This document shows positions 51,490 through 60,775 of a DNA stretch of 64,000 bases, piece by piece. The first letter of the stretch is position 1, and every line of letters begins with the position of its first letter. The position numbers and the translations under genes were made by a program. Where the stretch lies: contig CAJYMC010000001.1 of assembly GCA_913775715.1 (NCBI GenBank), positions 124,001 to 188,000 of the forward strand, given 5' to 3'. A model generated the notes under the pieces. It searched no databases. It saw only the letters and a list, made by a program, of their open reading frames with translations, and was not told the DNA's origin. This DNA is from an uncultured Exiguobacterium sp. Lineage in GTDB: Bacteria > Bacillota > Bacilli > Exiguobacteriales > Exiguobacteriaceae.

Positions 51490-53625
51490 TTAAACCGTTG
51501 CAACTGGATCTTCGACCGCCACACCGACGATTGACCGTTCTAACAATTCAACGACATCATACGTGGCAACTGCCTCGTCAACTTCCTTCGCTTTCGTGCC
51601 GTCACTGAGCATCGTCAGACAGTATGGACATGCTGACCCGATGACGGATGGTTGGACGGTCAACAATTGTTCCGTCCGCGCGACGTTGACACGTGCACCG
51701 ACTTTTTCTTCTTGCCACATCATGCCGCCACCAGCACCACAGCACATGCCTTTTTCACGGTTGCGTTCCGTCTCGACGAGTGTGATGCCTGGAATCTTCT
51801 CGAGAATATAACGCGGTGCGTCGTAAATATCATTGTAGCGACCGAGGTAACACGAATCGTGATAGACGACCCGTTCCTTGACTTCGTGTAACGGTGTGAT
51901 GCGTTTCTCATCAATCAAACGAGCGAGTAATTCCGTATGGTGATAGACTTCGACGTCCGGACTGAGCCCGAAGTCGGGATACTCGTTTTTAAACGTGTTG
52001 TAAGCATGCGGATCAATCGTGACGATCTTTTTGACGCCATACTTCTCAAACGATTTAATGTTTGCTTCCGCAAGTTCTTGGAACAACACTTCGTTCCCGA
52101 TTCGGCGCGGTGTATCGCCTGAGTTCTTCTCATCGTTTCCGAGAATCGCAAACGAGATGTCTGCCTCGTTTAGAATCCGCGCAAACGCCATCGCGATTTT
52201 TTGACTTCGGTTATCGTACGATCCCATCGCACCAACCCAGAACAGGTACTCGAAGTCTTCGCCCGCTTTTTTCTTCTCCTTCGCTGTCGGAACGACGAGC
52301 TCATCGCGGTTTTTCCGCCAGTTTTCGCGTTCTTTCCGATTCATCCCCCATGGATTACCTTGACGTTCGATGTTTGCCATCGTCCGTTGCATCTCCGGAT
52401 CCATCTTCCCTTCCATCATGACGAGATGGCGACGGAGGTCGATGATCTTATCGACATGTTCGTTCATGACCGGACACTGATCTTCACAATTCCGACAAGT
52501 CGTACACGCCCAGATTTCTTCTTCTGTAATGACGTTCCCAATCAATGAATCCGGAACGATATCCATCTGACCAGCTGCTGCGAGTGAGGCGATCTGATTG
52601 CCTTGCGATCCCTCGAATGCGAAGGCGGGTGCCCATGGCGAGCGCTGTGTGATGGCTGCCGTTTTCATGTTGAGATGGTCCCGTAATTTAACGATCAAGT
52701 CCATCGGCGACAGCATTTTCCCTGTACCGCTTGCTGGACACATATTCGTACAGCGACCACACTCGACACAGGCATATAGATCAACGAGCTGCTTCTGATT
52801 GAAATCCTCGATCCGGTTGACCCCGAAGCTGAACTCCGCTTCTTCGTCTTCCGCCTCTTCCATGACCGATAGATCAATCGGTGCCAAACGACCGACTTTT
52901 GATGTCCGACCGAGCCAAACATTTGCCGTACCGGCAATCAAGTGCGCATGTTTACCTTGCGGGATGTAGACCATGAAGCTGAGTAAGAACAAAAGATGCG
53001 CCCACCAGAAGAAGACGAATAATCCGAAAGCGACCGATTCTGGTACCCAGCCGAATAAGAAGGCAATGCTTGAAGCGACGGGTTCACCGAGCGTCGAATG
53101 GTTCTCATAAACAAGGAAGAAGCCATTTCCGAATAGGACGGCGATCATCAAACCACCAATGAAGATCAAGGCAAGACCTGCCATGAAGTTTCGTTTCAAA
53201 CGAACAAGTTTCTCGACATACCGACGATAAAAGCCCCAGACGACAGCAATCAAGATGACGAGCATGACGATTTCTTGGAAGAATGTAAAAAATGGATAAA
53301 GTGGACCGAGCGGAACATGCGGAAAACGCTGACCAACGGCGAGTCCTTTCCAGATAAAATCAATCGCTCCAAATTGAACGAGTAAGAAGCCATAGAACAT
53401 CATGACGTGGATAGCGCCACTTTTCTTATCCTTTAATAGTTTCTTTTGTCCGAAGACGTTAATTAAAACTGCGTCTAGTCGTTCTTTATTCGTCAATGTC
53501 CACTCCGCTTTTTTTCCCCGTTTAATGGCGGCGTAACGACTTTTGACGAGTGACGTGAACAGATAGCCTGCATATCCGATGACGAGTAGGAAGGCAATCC
53601 AGTTAATGATTAAAAACGTATTCAT
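51490..53625 (-). CDS. fadF: FadF-like membrane iron-sulfur oxidoreductase (acyl-CoA dehydrogenase electron route)
   Basis: 711 residues. The N-terminal part has about six membrane helices (nitrate-reductase-gamma-like heme region). Two 4Fe-4S sites follow, CVECGRCTNMCPASG and CTTCRNCEDQCPV, then two CCG domains (CCGAGGG and the final SACPYC). The order matches B. subtilis FadF (YwjF), which with EtfAB carries electrons from fatty acid beta-oxidation to the quinone pool. The ATG at 53623-53625 is the family start; the SD AAAGGGG is somewhat distant. A perfect FadR operator lies 60 bp upstream, supporting the assignment. Confidence 0.93.
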   Translation of the reverse strand: MNTFLIINWIAFLLVIGYAGYLFTSLVKSRYAAIKRGKKAEWTLTNKERLDAVLINVFGQKKLLKDKKSGAIHVMMFYGFLLVQFGAIDFIWKGLAVGQRFPHVPLGPLYPFFTFFQEIVMLVILIAVVWGFYRRYVEKLVRLKRNFMAGLALIFIGGLMIAVLFGNGFFLVYENHSTLGEPVASSIAFLFGWVPESVAFGLFVFFWWAHLLFLLSFMVYIPQGKHAHLIAGTANVWLGRTSKVGRLAPIDLSVMEEAEDEEAEFSFGVNRIEDFNQKQLVDLYACVECGRCTNMCPASGTGKMLSPMDLIVKLRDHLNMKTAAITQRSPWAPAFAFEGSQGNQIASLAAAGQMDIVPDSLIGNVITEEEIWACTTCRNCEDQCPVMNEHVDKIIDLRRHLVMMEGKMDPEMQRTMANIERQGNPWGMNRKERENWRKNRDELVVPTAKEKKKAGEDFEYLFWVGAMGSYDNRSQKIAMAFARILNEADISFAILGNDEKNSGDTPRRIGNEVLFQELAEANIKSFEKYGVKKIVTIDPHAYNTFKNEYPDFGLSPDVEVYHHTELLARLIDEKRITPLHEVKERVVYHDSCYLGRYNDIYDAPRYILEKIPGITLVETERNREKGMCCGAGGGMMWQEEKVGARVNVARTEQLLTVQPSVIGSACPYCLTMLSDGTKAKEVDEAVATYDVVELLERSIVGVAVEDPVATV

Positions 53626-53683
53626 ATTCGAACAAACCCCTTTCCCCCTAAAGCAGTTGTGTTGAAATGAGTATAGCACACAA

Positions 53684-53701
53684 TGAATGACTATTCATTC
53701 A
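53684..53701. promoter_or_regulatory. FadR (YsiA) operator
   Basis: TGAATGACTATTCATTCA matches the B. subtilis FadR consensus TGAATGANTANTCATTCA at every fixed position. It lies 59 bp upstream of fadF. Long-chain acyl-CoA would release FadR and induce the gene. Confidence 0.9.
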
Positions 53702-53828
53702 TTAATTTTCAAATAAATTTCCTGCTTATTTATTGACTTAATCTGTCAAAAAATCAGACGCATCCATAAAAAGTAAGTTATCGTATATATGGTCATTTTA
53801 TTTATATACATATTAGGAGGTTTTTATT

Positions 53829-54176
53829 ATGCAAGGTATTCTTCAACATCCAAGCGGTCTCGTCAAAGAAGTCAAGGTTGGCTTTTCTTGGACAACATTC
53901 TTTTTCGGCTTTTTCCCAGCTTTTTTCCGTGGCGATTTTAAATGGGGATTGATCCAACTTGTTCTTGCAATCGTCGCCGGTACGGCTACGGTAGGCTTTG
54001 GAACAGGTCTCGTCAGTCTTGTGTTTTCATTCATCTACAATAAAATCTATATCAATGAGTTGATTGAAAAAGGATATCGTCCAATCGACACATCATTCCA
54101 ACAAGCTTTAAAACACCGTGGGATCCATGCACGTCTCTTATCTGAAACGCCTGCTCGACAAGAAGCCGCATTCTAA
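53829..54176 (+). CDS. DUF2628-like small membrane protein
   Basis: 115 residues with two hydrophobic segments: FSWTTFFFGFFPAFFRGDFK (an aromatic hairpin typical of DUF2628/HrgC-like proteins) and LIQLVLAIVAGTATVGFGTG extending to FSFIYNKIYINELIEKGY. The family is membrane bound and of unknown function. SD TAGGAGG. Divergent from fadF, so the FadR site might also reach its promoter. Terminator at 54180. Confidence 0.78.
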   Translation: MQGILQHPSGLVKEVKVGFSWTTFFFGFFPAFFRGDFKWGLIQLVLAIVAGTATVGFGTGLVSLVFSFIYNKIYINELIEKGYRPIDTSFQQALKHRGIHARLLSETPARQEAAF

Positions 54177-54179
54177 GCC

Positions 54180-54222
54180 AAAGAACGGATTCACTCTTTC
54201 GTAAGAGTGATCCGTTCTTTTT
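54180..54222. terminator. Bidirectional terminator
   Basis: AAAGAACGGA and TCACTCTT pair with AAGAGTGA and TCCGTTCTTT around TCGT, then TTG. It separates convergent genes. Confidence 0.88.
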
Positions 54223-54224
54223 GA

Positions 54225-54662
54225 TTACCACTTCATCTCTTCAAACATATAATATGCCTGACGTTGTTCATCTAAATACGCATATAATGGGAGACGGACA
54301 TCGTCACTCGTGATGTACTCGGCTAATTCCGTTTGGTCGATCCACTTCGTCTCGACGATTTCTTCATCGGGATCATTAGGATCAAGTACACCACTCACTT
54401 TGCAATCAAAATACGTCACGAGGCTGTGCGCTTGATAGGTCGGCATGAAGTTCTCCGTTAAGAAAGCAAACGACGACGATGTGACCGTCAAACCGGTTTC
54501 TTCTTCCACCTCGCGACGCAATGCTTGCTCGAGTGTCTCTCCAGATTCAATTTGTCCACCGGGTAAGCTCCAGCGTTTCTCCTGACCCGATTGATTATTG
54601 ACGATGAGTAGTTGATCGCCCTTGCGGATGATTGCGACGATGATACGATAGAGTGGATACAT
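54225..54662 (-). CDS. Nudix hydrolase
   Basis: 145 residues. The Nudix box is canonical: GGQIESGETLEQALR then REVEEETGL. The rest of the fold (LVTYFDCKVSG, VETKWIDQTELAEYI) fits the ADP-ribose/8-oxo-dGTP pyrophosphatase-like group, substrate open. The ATG at 54660-54662 follows TAGGAGGAAAC; an earlier in-frame start precedes a terminator and is unlikely. One of three Nudix domains in the window. Confidence 0.93.
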   Translation of the reverse strand: MYPLYRIIVAIIRKGDQLLIVNNQSGQEKRWSLPGGQIESGETLEQALRREVEEETGLTVTSSSFAFLTENFMPTYQAHSLVTYFDCKVSGVLDPNDPDEEIVETKWIDQTELAEYITSDDVRLPLYAYLDEQRQAYYMFEEMKW

Positions 54663-54675
54663 GACGTTTCCTCCT

Positions 54676-54707
54676 AAAAAGACCACCTTGCCTAAAACAA
54701 GATGGTC
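54676..54707 (-). terminator. Terminator between the 139-aa gene and the Nudix gene
   Basis: GACCACCTTG pairs with CAAGATGGTC around CCTAAAA; TTTTT follows on the minus strand and runs straight into the SD of the Nudix gene. Confidence 0.82.
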
Positions 54708-54717
54708 CATTGATTGT

Positions 54718-55137
54718 TTATTCTAAACCGAGCGACTGTGGCAGACGAACTGCACGTGCGAAGGCATTTTTATAGTCCTTTTTCGCGACTAATTTTTCGA
54801 CTTCACGAATCGCCGGATGTTGCTCGTCCGCGAACGCACCAAGGATCGTCAAGTAACGCTCGTACACTTGATCGTCTTCCTGACGTGCTTTCAAGAGCGC
54901 TGTATACAGCATGACGGTATCTTCGCCGTATAAGACCGGTAATTCTTCGTTGATTAAAAGTAGTGTATCGATCGACTCTGGATCGACCTTCGGGTTGTAT
55001 TCCGTGATGACCTGCTCTGCGAGTCCTTCGAGTTGATCGCGCCATTCGTTGTAGCGCGGCTCATCGTTCTCGAGCCACTCGAACCAATCCTCCTCCAACA
55101 TCTGTTCCATTTGACGTACTGTTTGTTCAAATGCCAT
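54718..55137 (-). CDS. Hypothetical acidic helical protein
   Basis: 139 residues, all-alpha by eye, strongly acidic near the N-terminus (EQMLEEDWFEWLENDEPRYN), with no signal or membrane segment. The ATG at 55135-55137 follows GGAG at eight bases; the GTG nine bases earlier overlaps the SD. It overlaps the end of the DUF1934 gene by 11 bp, so the two are coupled. I do not recognise the family. The repeated helix pairs (LLLINEELPVLYGEDTVMLY) suggest a small TPR-like or scaffold protein. Confidence 0.78.
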   Translation of the reverse strand: MAFEQTVRQMEQMLEEDWFEWLENDEPRYNEWRDQLEGLAEQVITEYNPKVDPESIDTLLLINEELPVLYGEDTVMLYTALLKARQEDDQVYERYLTILGAFADEQHPAIREVEKLVAKKDYKNAFARAVRLPQSLGLE

Positions 55138-55549
55138 TCGTCTCACTCCGTTCCCAAGTTAAATCAATCGTATACGTACCGACTGCTTGTCCATTCATCT
55201 TCAATGTATAGCGAAACTGCATCTGTTGCGGTTTCATCTCAATCTTCTCTGTATCTGTCTCCATCAACATCTGACCGAACTGACTGCCATACTGGCTTTT
55301 GGTCGTCTCTCCTAAAATGAAGACATGATGCATCGCAACAGGACCTTTGCGATTCAAAGCGATCTGGTCTTTTGACCATTTGATCGTCGTATCGATCGGT
55401 TGTTCATCCGGCTGAACGAACTTCATGGCAAAACCGTCTTTTGTTTCGAACAACGTGCCGTCCGCCTCAAGTTCGACCGATTCACGCATCGGACCATCTT
55501 CGATCGTCGTCACCTGTCTTAATGACACCGGGTACTTTACTGGTTTCAC
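55127..55549 (-). CDS. DUF1934 (YwiB-like) calycin-fold protein
   Basis: 140 residues forming a small beta-barrel: VSLRQVTTIEDGPMRESVEL, GTLFETKDGFAMKFVQPDE and FRYTLKMNGQAVGTYTIDLT. This matches the DUF1934/YwiB family of Bacillus, calycin-like and of unknown role. The start is GTG at 55547-55549 with GAGGTG just upstream; earlier in-frame starts would translate the malL terminator. The next gene overlaps by 11 bp. In Bacillus ywiB lies near argS, but that neighbour is absent here. Confidence 0.78.
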   Translation of the reverse strand: MKPVKYPVSLRQVTTIEDGPMRESVELEADGTLFETKDGFAMKFVQPDEQPIDTTIKWSKDQIALNRKGPVAMHHVFILGETTKSQYGSQFGQMLMETDTEKIEMKPQQMQFRYTLKMNGQAVGTYTIDLTWERSETNGI

Positions 55550-55614
55550 TTCTATCACCTCATCGTTTAGCGTACACGATTTTTTCGTCGGATGCACCTT
55601 CTCCTTACATGCAA

Positions 55615-55648
55615 GAAAAAAACGGATTCGATGTACATCGAATCCGTT
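55615..55648 (-). terminator. Terminator of malL
   Basis: A perfect 28-bp palindrome (AACGGATTCGATGT and its complement, 55621-55648) with TTTTTTT beyond it on the minus strand, 9 bp after the malL stop codon. Confidence 0.92.
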
Positions 55649-55657
55649 CAAAACTTA

Positions 55658-57358
55658 TTAGCGCACACGGTACAGACGAGCTTCGAATGGACGAAGGACG
55701 AGTTCTGTACCTTCATGATGCATCGTCGGATAGTTGCCAAGCAACATATTATCCGAGTGCAAGATGATGTCCGTATCGATTTCTGCTGTTTCGCCTTTTA
55801 AGTTCGTAACGATCAAGAATTGTTCGTCACCAAGCGTCCGTGTATACGCGTAGACTTTCGTATCTTCCGGTAAGATGAGATCGTACGCGCCGTAAATCAA
55901 CGTCTCTTCCATCTTACGGATTTGGATCATTCGTTTGTAGAAGTTCAAGATCGAATCTTCATCTTGTTCTTGCGACGCGACGTTGATGTCCGCATAGTTC
56001 GGGTTGACACCAAACCATGGGGATTGATTCGAGAAGCCACCGTTTTGCTCATTCGTCCACTGCATTGGTGTGCGTGAGTTATCGCGGGACGAGTTCCAGA
56101 TGACTTCCATGATTTCCTCATGTGTCTTACCGGAAGCAAGTTGCATCTCGTACATGTTTTTTGTTGCGACGTCATCATAATCAGAGATGTCCGGGAATTG
56201 AACGTTCGTCATCCCAATCTCTTGTCCTTGATAGATGAACGGTGTGCCTTGCATGAAGAAATACATCATCGCAAGCGACTTCGCGCTCTCTTTCCAGTAC
56301 TGTTCCTCGTCACCCCAGAGAGAGACCGAACGAACCTTATCGTGGTTTTCGAGGTACAAGGCATTCCAACCTGTTGCTTCAAGCCCTTTTTGCCATTTCG
56401 TCAGCACTTGTTTCAGTTTGACGACGTCGACTCCTTTTTCCGCATCAGCGCGCCAAAGATCCATGTGCTCGAACTGGAAGACCATGTTCATCTTACCGTT
56501 CTCTTCTCCAACCCATAGATCCGCTTCTTCCGGTGTGACGCCGTTTGCTTCTCCGACTGTCATAATGTCATATTTCGAGAACGTCTCGTCCTTCAACTCT
56601 TCGAGATACGCATGGATGCCTTCGACATTCATATGCATATCAAACGACGGCACATACGGCATACCGAGCGGGTTCGGGAGATCAGCGAACGATTGATCCT
56701 TGTTGATGTGACTGATTGCATCGATTCGGAAACCGTCAATACCTTTATCGAGCCACCAGTTAATCATCGTATAAACGGCTTGACGCATGTCGCGGTTTTG
56801 CCAGTTCAAGTCCGGCTGACGACGTGAGAAGACGTGCAGGAAGTACTGCTCTGTCTTTTCATCATATTCCCATGCTGATCCACCGAAAATACTTTCCCAG
56901 TTGTTCGGTTCGCCACCATTGATAGCATCTTTCCAGATGTACCAATCGCGTTTCTCATTGTCTTTTGATGAACGTGATTCAAGGAACCACGGGTGTTCAT
57001 CCGATGTGTGGTTGACGACGAGATCAAGCAAAACCTTAATGTCACGCTTATGCGCTTCTTCCATTAAGAGATCGAAGTCCGCCATCGTACCGAACTCATC
57101 CATGATGTCTTCATAATCACTAATGTCATATCCGTTATCGTCGTTCGGTGACTTAAACATCGGGCAAATCCAAAGAACGTCGACGCCAAGATCCTTTAAG
57201 TAATCCAGTTTTGCGATGATACCCGGAATATCGCCGATTCCATCGTTGTTTGCATCGTAAAAGCTGCGTGGATAGATTTGGTAAGCCACTGCTTCTTTCC
57301 ACCAAGCTCGTGTAATTGTTTGTTGGGCCGTTTCAGGGCGCGGTATCATTTGTGTCAT
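55658..57358 (-). CDS. malL: Oligo-1,6-glucosidase / alpha-glucosidase (GH13)
   Basis: 566 residues, GH13 subfamily 31 type. (beta/alpha)8 landmarks: DLVVNHTSDEHPWF (region I), GFRIDAISHI (nucleophile Asp), TVGEANGV (acid/base Glu) and LENHDKVR (third Asp). QPDLNWQN is typical of the MalL/isomaltase group. No signal peptide, so it works in the cytosol on imported isomaltose, maltose or short malto-oligosaccharides. A separate operator (57431-57446) precedes it, different from that of the LacI regulator at 1.3 kb. Monocistronic with its own terminator. Confidence 0.95.
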   Translation of the reverse strand: MTQMIPRPETAQQTITRAWWKEAVAYQIYPRSFYDANNDGIGDIPGIIAKLDYLKDLGVDVLWICPMFKSPNDDNGYDISDYEDIMDEFGTMADFDLLMEEAHKRDIKVLLDLVVNHTSDEHPWFLESRSSKDNEKRDWYIWKDAINGGEPNNWESIFGGSAWEYDEKTEQYFLHVFSRRQPDLNWQNRDMRQAVYTMINWWLDKGIDGFRIDAISHINKDQSFADLPNPLGMPYVPSFDMHMNVEGIHAYLEELKDETFSKYDIMTVGEANGVTPEEADLWVGEENGKMNMVFQFEHMDLWRADAEKGVDVVKLKQVLTKWQKGLEATGWNALYLENHDKVRSVSLWGDEEQYWKESAKSLAMMYFFMQGTPFIYQGQEIGMTNVQFPDISDYDDVATKNMYEMQLASGKTHEEIMEVIWNSSRDNSRTPMQWTNEQNGGFSNQSPWFGVNPNYADINVASQEQDEDSILNFYKRMIQIRKMEETLIYGAYDLILPEDTKVYAYTRTLGDEQFLIVTNLKGETAEIDTDIILHSDNMLLGNYPTMHHEGTELVLRPFEARLYRVR

Positions 57359-57430
57359 GTGTCGTGAATCCTCTCGTAGGTCAGTCTTTGGGGTGCTATT
57401 TTCGTCAGTTAGTCAACATCTATACATATA

Positions 57431-57446
57431 GCGCAACCGATTGCGC
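57431..57446. promoter_or_regulatory. LacI/GalR-type operator upstream of malL
   Basis: GCGCAACCGATTGCGC, an inverted repeat of GCGCAA around CCGA, 73 bp upstream of the malL ATG. On the minus strand TATATGTATAG lies just downstream, so the site overlaps the likely promoter. It differs from the CGAAAGCGCTTTCG operators, so another LacI-family member (MalR-like), not in this window, probably binds it. Confidence 0.65.
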
Positions 57447-57708
57447 AATTCCTCTACATTCATCTTATCAAATCCACTTTCAAAGTCAATGTTTCGGGGG
57501 TGATTCCACCATTTCACATCAACGGGTGTCACTCTTTGTTCACGATGAATATTTCAGATCATTTTACATTACATTTACTGAATTATCCTACACTGTTTAT
57601 CGGTCGATTTCTACCCTTTTGCACAACCTTTCCTTCCCAAAGTGAATCTTTTTTTCGTCGTTCGGGTATACCCTTATCAATGCACGTAAAAAAAGGGGGA
57701 TTTTCAAG
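57447..57708. other. Rest of the malL/gabD intergenic region
   Basis: Divergent promoter region of the malL and gabD operons. A GGGTAT box at 57664-57669 resembles a SigB -10 element, but no GTTT-type -35 is found at the right distance. No other repeat, hairpin with T-run or small ORF with an SD was seen. Confidence 0.5.
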
Positions 57709-59145
57709 ATGAAGGGACAATTCTTTATTGGTGGACAATGGCTGGATCACGGACGGGAACGGACAGATGTCACAAATCCAGCAACCGGAGAAGTCGTCGG
57801 TAGCGTACCAAACGGAACAAAATCAGACGTCAACGACGCTGTCGAAGCGGCACGGAAGGCATTTCCTGATTGGTCGAAACGGACAGTATATGAACGCGCT
57901 GAACTCTTGGAAAAACTCTATGCCAAGATGATCGAGAAAAAAGATGAACTCGCCCGGTTAATGACGCTCGAGATGGGGAAACCACTCGCTGAATCAGAAG
58001 GTGAAGTCCAGTATGCGGCAAACTTCGTTAAATGGTTCGCGGAAGAAGGAAAACGGGCGTATGGACGCGTCATTCCAACGCATGATGCTTCTAAACGACT
58101 TCAAGTCATCAAACAGCCGGTCGGTGTCGTTGCTGCGATCACACCGTGGAATTTCCCGGCAGCTATGATTACTCGAAAATTGGCTCCGGCACTTGTTGCC
58201 GGATGCACATTCGTCATCAAACCACCAACCGCGACTCCATTAACAGCCCTTCGCTTACTTGAACTTTGTCAGGAAGTCGGGATTCCAGAAGGCGTCGTCA
58301 ATGCCGTTACAGGTAGCGGGAAAGCACTCGGTGAATCACTCGCGACACATCCACATGTCGATAAGATCACCTTTACTGGTTCAACCGAAGTCGGACGGAC
58401 GTTGATGGCGCAAGGAGCAGAGACGATCAAAGCGATGTCGCTTGAACTTGGTGGACATGCACCGATTCTTGTCTTTGATGATTGTGACCTTGATTTAGCT
58501 GTCGCGGAGACGATTAAGTCAAAATTCCGAAACGGCGGACAGACATGCGTCTGCGGAAACCGGATTTATGTATCTGAATCGATCTATGACGTATTCGTTG
58601 AAAAACTCGGGCAGGAGACGGCGAAATTGAAAACCGGGAACGGTTTAGATGCCGAGACGAAAATCGGTCCGATGATCAATAAAGCGGGTTACGAGAAAGT
58701 CAAAAAGCATGTCGACGATGCAACATCTGCTGGTGCGCGAGTTGTCACGGGTGGAACAGGAACAACGGATGAGGAGAACGATGTTTATTATTATGAAGCA
58801 ACTGTTCTCGCTGACGTAAAACCTGGCATGTTAATCATGAATGAGGAGACGTTCGGACCTGTCGCACCCGTCCAGCGTGTCAGTTCTGACGAAGAAGCGG
58901 TTCGTTACGCTAACCAGACACCATTCGGTCTCGCTTCATACGTTTTTACAAAGGATTATGCTCGTGCGATTCGTGCGATTGAAGGACTTGATTACGGGAT
59001 CGTCGGCTGGAATGATGGAGTTCCTTCTGCTGCGCAAGCACCATTTGGTGGAATGAAACAATCCGGTCTTGGACGCGAGGGCGGTAGCGAAGGACTCGAA
59101 GCATATCTCGAGACGAAGTATATCTCAATCGGTGGACTGGCGTGA
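57709..59145 (+). CDS. gabD: Succinate-semialdehyde dehydrogenase (GabD-type aldehyde dehydrogenase)
   Basis: 478 residues. Aldehyde dehydrogenase active site: Asn148 (PWNFP), Glu246 (LELGGHAP) and nucleophile Cys280 in GGQTCVCGNR. The second cysteine (Cys282) two places on is typical of SSADH, where the pair forms a redox switch. It oxidises succinic semialdehyde to succinate with NAD(P). SD AAAGGGGG. No GABA transaminase or GABA permease is nearby. Instead the gene overlaps an AlsS-like thiamine-diphosphate enzyme by four bases. This points to succinic semialdehyde made from 2-oxoglutarate rather than from GABA (see findings). Confidence 0.92.
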   Translation: MKGQFFIGGQWLDHGRERTDVTNPATGEVVGSVPNGTKSDVNDAVEAARKAFPDWSKRTVYERAELLEKLYAKMIEKKDELARLMTLEMGKPLAESEGEVQYAANFVKWFAEEGKRAYGRVIPTHDASKRLQVIKQPVGVVAAITPWNFPAAMITRKLAPALVAGCTFVIKPPTATPLTALRLLELCQEVGIPEGVVNAVTGSGKALGESLATHPHVDKITFTGSTEVGRTLMAQGAETIKAMSLELGGHAPILVFDDCDLDLAVAETIKSKFRNGGQTCVCGNRIYVSESIYDVFVEKLGQETAKLKTGNGLDAETKIGPMINKAGYEKVKKHVDDATSAGARVVTGGTGTTDEENDVYYYEATVLADVKPGMLIMNEETFGPVAPVQRVSSDEEAVRYANQTPFGLASYVFTKDYARAIRAIEGLDYGIVGWNDGVPSAAQAPFGGMKQSGLGREGGSEGLEAYLETKYISIGGLA

Positions 59146-60770
59146 ACGCGGCGGATTGGTTCGTCCAATGTTTAGAGGCAGAGGGTGTCACGCACATCTT
59201 CGGCGTTCCCGGTGAAGAGAACATCACATTGCTTGAGTCTCTCAGTCGTTCGTCGATTACATTCATTACGACTCGCCATGAAACGAACGCCGCTTTCATG
59301 GCAGCGATGTTCGGTCGTCTGAGCGGACGACCGGGAGTTTGCTTATCGACGCTTGGTCCTGGTGCGACCAACATGATGACTGGAATTGCGAGTGCAACAA
59401 TGGACCATTCCCCTGTCGTCGCAATCACAGGACAAGGAGCACTATCACGACAGCATAAAGCGTCGCATCAAATGTTTGATCTCGTTGATCTGTATCGTCC
59501 GGTCACGAAGTCAAGTACGTCCGTTCTGACAGCAGAAGTGATTCCGGAAATCGTCCGTCGTGCCTTTGCGACGGCACAGAGCGAAAAGCCGGGAGCGACG
59601 CATATCTCTTTTCCAGAGGACGTCGCAAGACAAGAACAAGATCAATCTGTGACTCCTGTCCAAAACGATAGTGCACCGACTTATCTTCATCCGTTAACGA
59701 TTGACGATCCAGACATTTTACGATTGATTGAAAGATCGAAACGTCCTCTCATTATTGCTGGATTTGGTATCCATCGGCAACACGCACTTGAGTCGTTTCG
59801 GGCATTCGTCGAAAAGCTGAATGCTCCGGTCGTTGAGACGATGATGGGAAAAGGCTCCATCTCTTCCGAGCATCCACTTGCCGCGCATACGATCGGTTTG
59901 CCGGATGTTGATTACAACCAGCGGATTCTTGATGCGAGTGATCTCATCATTACGATTGGCTATGACATTACGGAATTGCCCCCGGAAAAATGGAATCCGA
60001 AAAAGACACCAATTGTCCATCTCGATACAAACGCTCACGAAATCGATGCCTACTATCCAGTCGTCGCGAATCTAGTCGGGAATCTTTCAGATTTATTGAC
60101 CGTTTTGACGCCGCTTCTTCCAAAGCGTTCCTGGAACGGCTGGCAGCGGGATCGCGATAAGTTGCGCCAAGAGATTCAAGAGACGTATTCCCTCGCGCTT
60201 CCTTTACATCCTCAAAGCATCGTTCGTGAGCTCGAACGGACGGTTGGCGAAGCCGGGATGGTCTTCTCGGATGTCGGAGCACACAAAGTCTGGCTTGCCC
60301 GCCATTATCAAACGACACACCCCGATCAATTATTCATTTCGAATGGGTTTGCTTCGATGGGCTATGGTTTATCGAGCGCGCTCGCAGCCAAGCTGTTATA
60401 CCCAGATCGACGCATCGTCTGTGCCGCTGGAGACGGAGCTTTTCTCATGAACGGTCAGGACCTCGAGACCGCTGTCCGTTTGAAGCTGCCGCTCGTCGTT
60501 TTGATTTGGCGTGACGGGACATATGGACTCATCGAATGGAAACAACAACAAGCATATGGAAAATCATCATATATCACCTTCGATAATCCAGATCTCGTTC
60601 AACTGGCTCATGCCTTCGGGGCACTTGGACTTCGCGTCGGTGAACACGGTTCGCTTGCCCACTGTCTCGATCAAGCTTTCGCGAGCGATGGACCCGTTTT
60701 GATTGACTGTCCGGTCGATTACCGGGAAAATCTAAAGTTAAGTGAACGTCTTCGGACGTATGGAGGGTGA
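59142..60770 (+). CDS. Thiamine-diphosphate enzyme, acetolactate-synthase-like (possible 2-oxoglutarate decarboxylase)
   Basis: 542 residues with the three-domain TPP-enzyme layout. N-terminal PYR domain with catalytic Glu47 (RHETNAAFMA), central Rossmann-like domain (KRPLIIAGFGIHRQHALESF), and C-terminal PP domain with GDGAFLMNGQDLETAV and the metal-binding WRDGTYG. The final PVDYRENLKL resembles AlsS. It starts with GTG at 59142, overlapping the gabD stop. Acetolactate synthase would be the routine label, but no alsD, alsR or ilvN/C is present. The coupling with SSADH suggests decarboxylation of 2-oxoglutarate to succinic semialdehyde, as shown for the paired genes of Synechococcus PCC 7002. 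Sequence alone does not settle the substrate. Confidence 0.88.
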   Translation: MNAADWFVQCLEAEGVTHIFGVPGEENITLLESLSRSSITFITTRHETNAAFMAAMFGRLSGRPGVCLSTLGPGATNMMTGIASATMDHSPVVAITGQGALSRQHKASHQMFDLVDLYRPVTKSSTSVLTAEVIPEIVRRAFATAQSEKPGATHISFPEDVARQEQDQSVTPVQNDSAPTYLHPLTIDDPDILRLIERSKRPLIIAGFGIHRQHALESFRAFVEKLNAPVVETMMGKGSISSEHPLAAHTIGLPDVDYNQRILDASDLIITIGYDITELPPEKWNPKKTPIVHLDTNAHEIDAYYPVVANLVGNLSDLLTVLTPLLPKRSWNGWQRDRDKLRQEIQETYSLALPLHPQSIVRELERTVGEAGMVFSDVGAHKVWLARHYQTTHPDQLFISNGFASMGYGLSSALAAKLLYPDRRIVCAAGDGAFLMNGQDLETAVRLKLPLVVLIWRDGTYGLIEWKQQQAYGKSSYITFDNPDLVQLAHAFGALGLRVGEHGSLAHCLDQAFASDGPVLIDCPVDYRENLKLSERLRTYGG

Positions 60771-60775
60771 TATAT

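Noticed and set aside
57664..57669. SigB -10 element (GGGTAT) upstream of gabD
   Set aside because: No GTTT-type -35 at 12-15 bp spacing.
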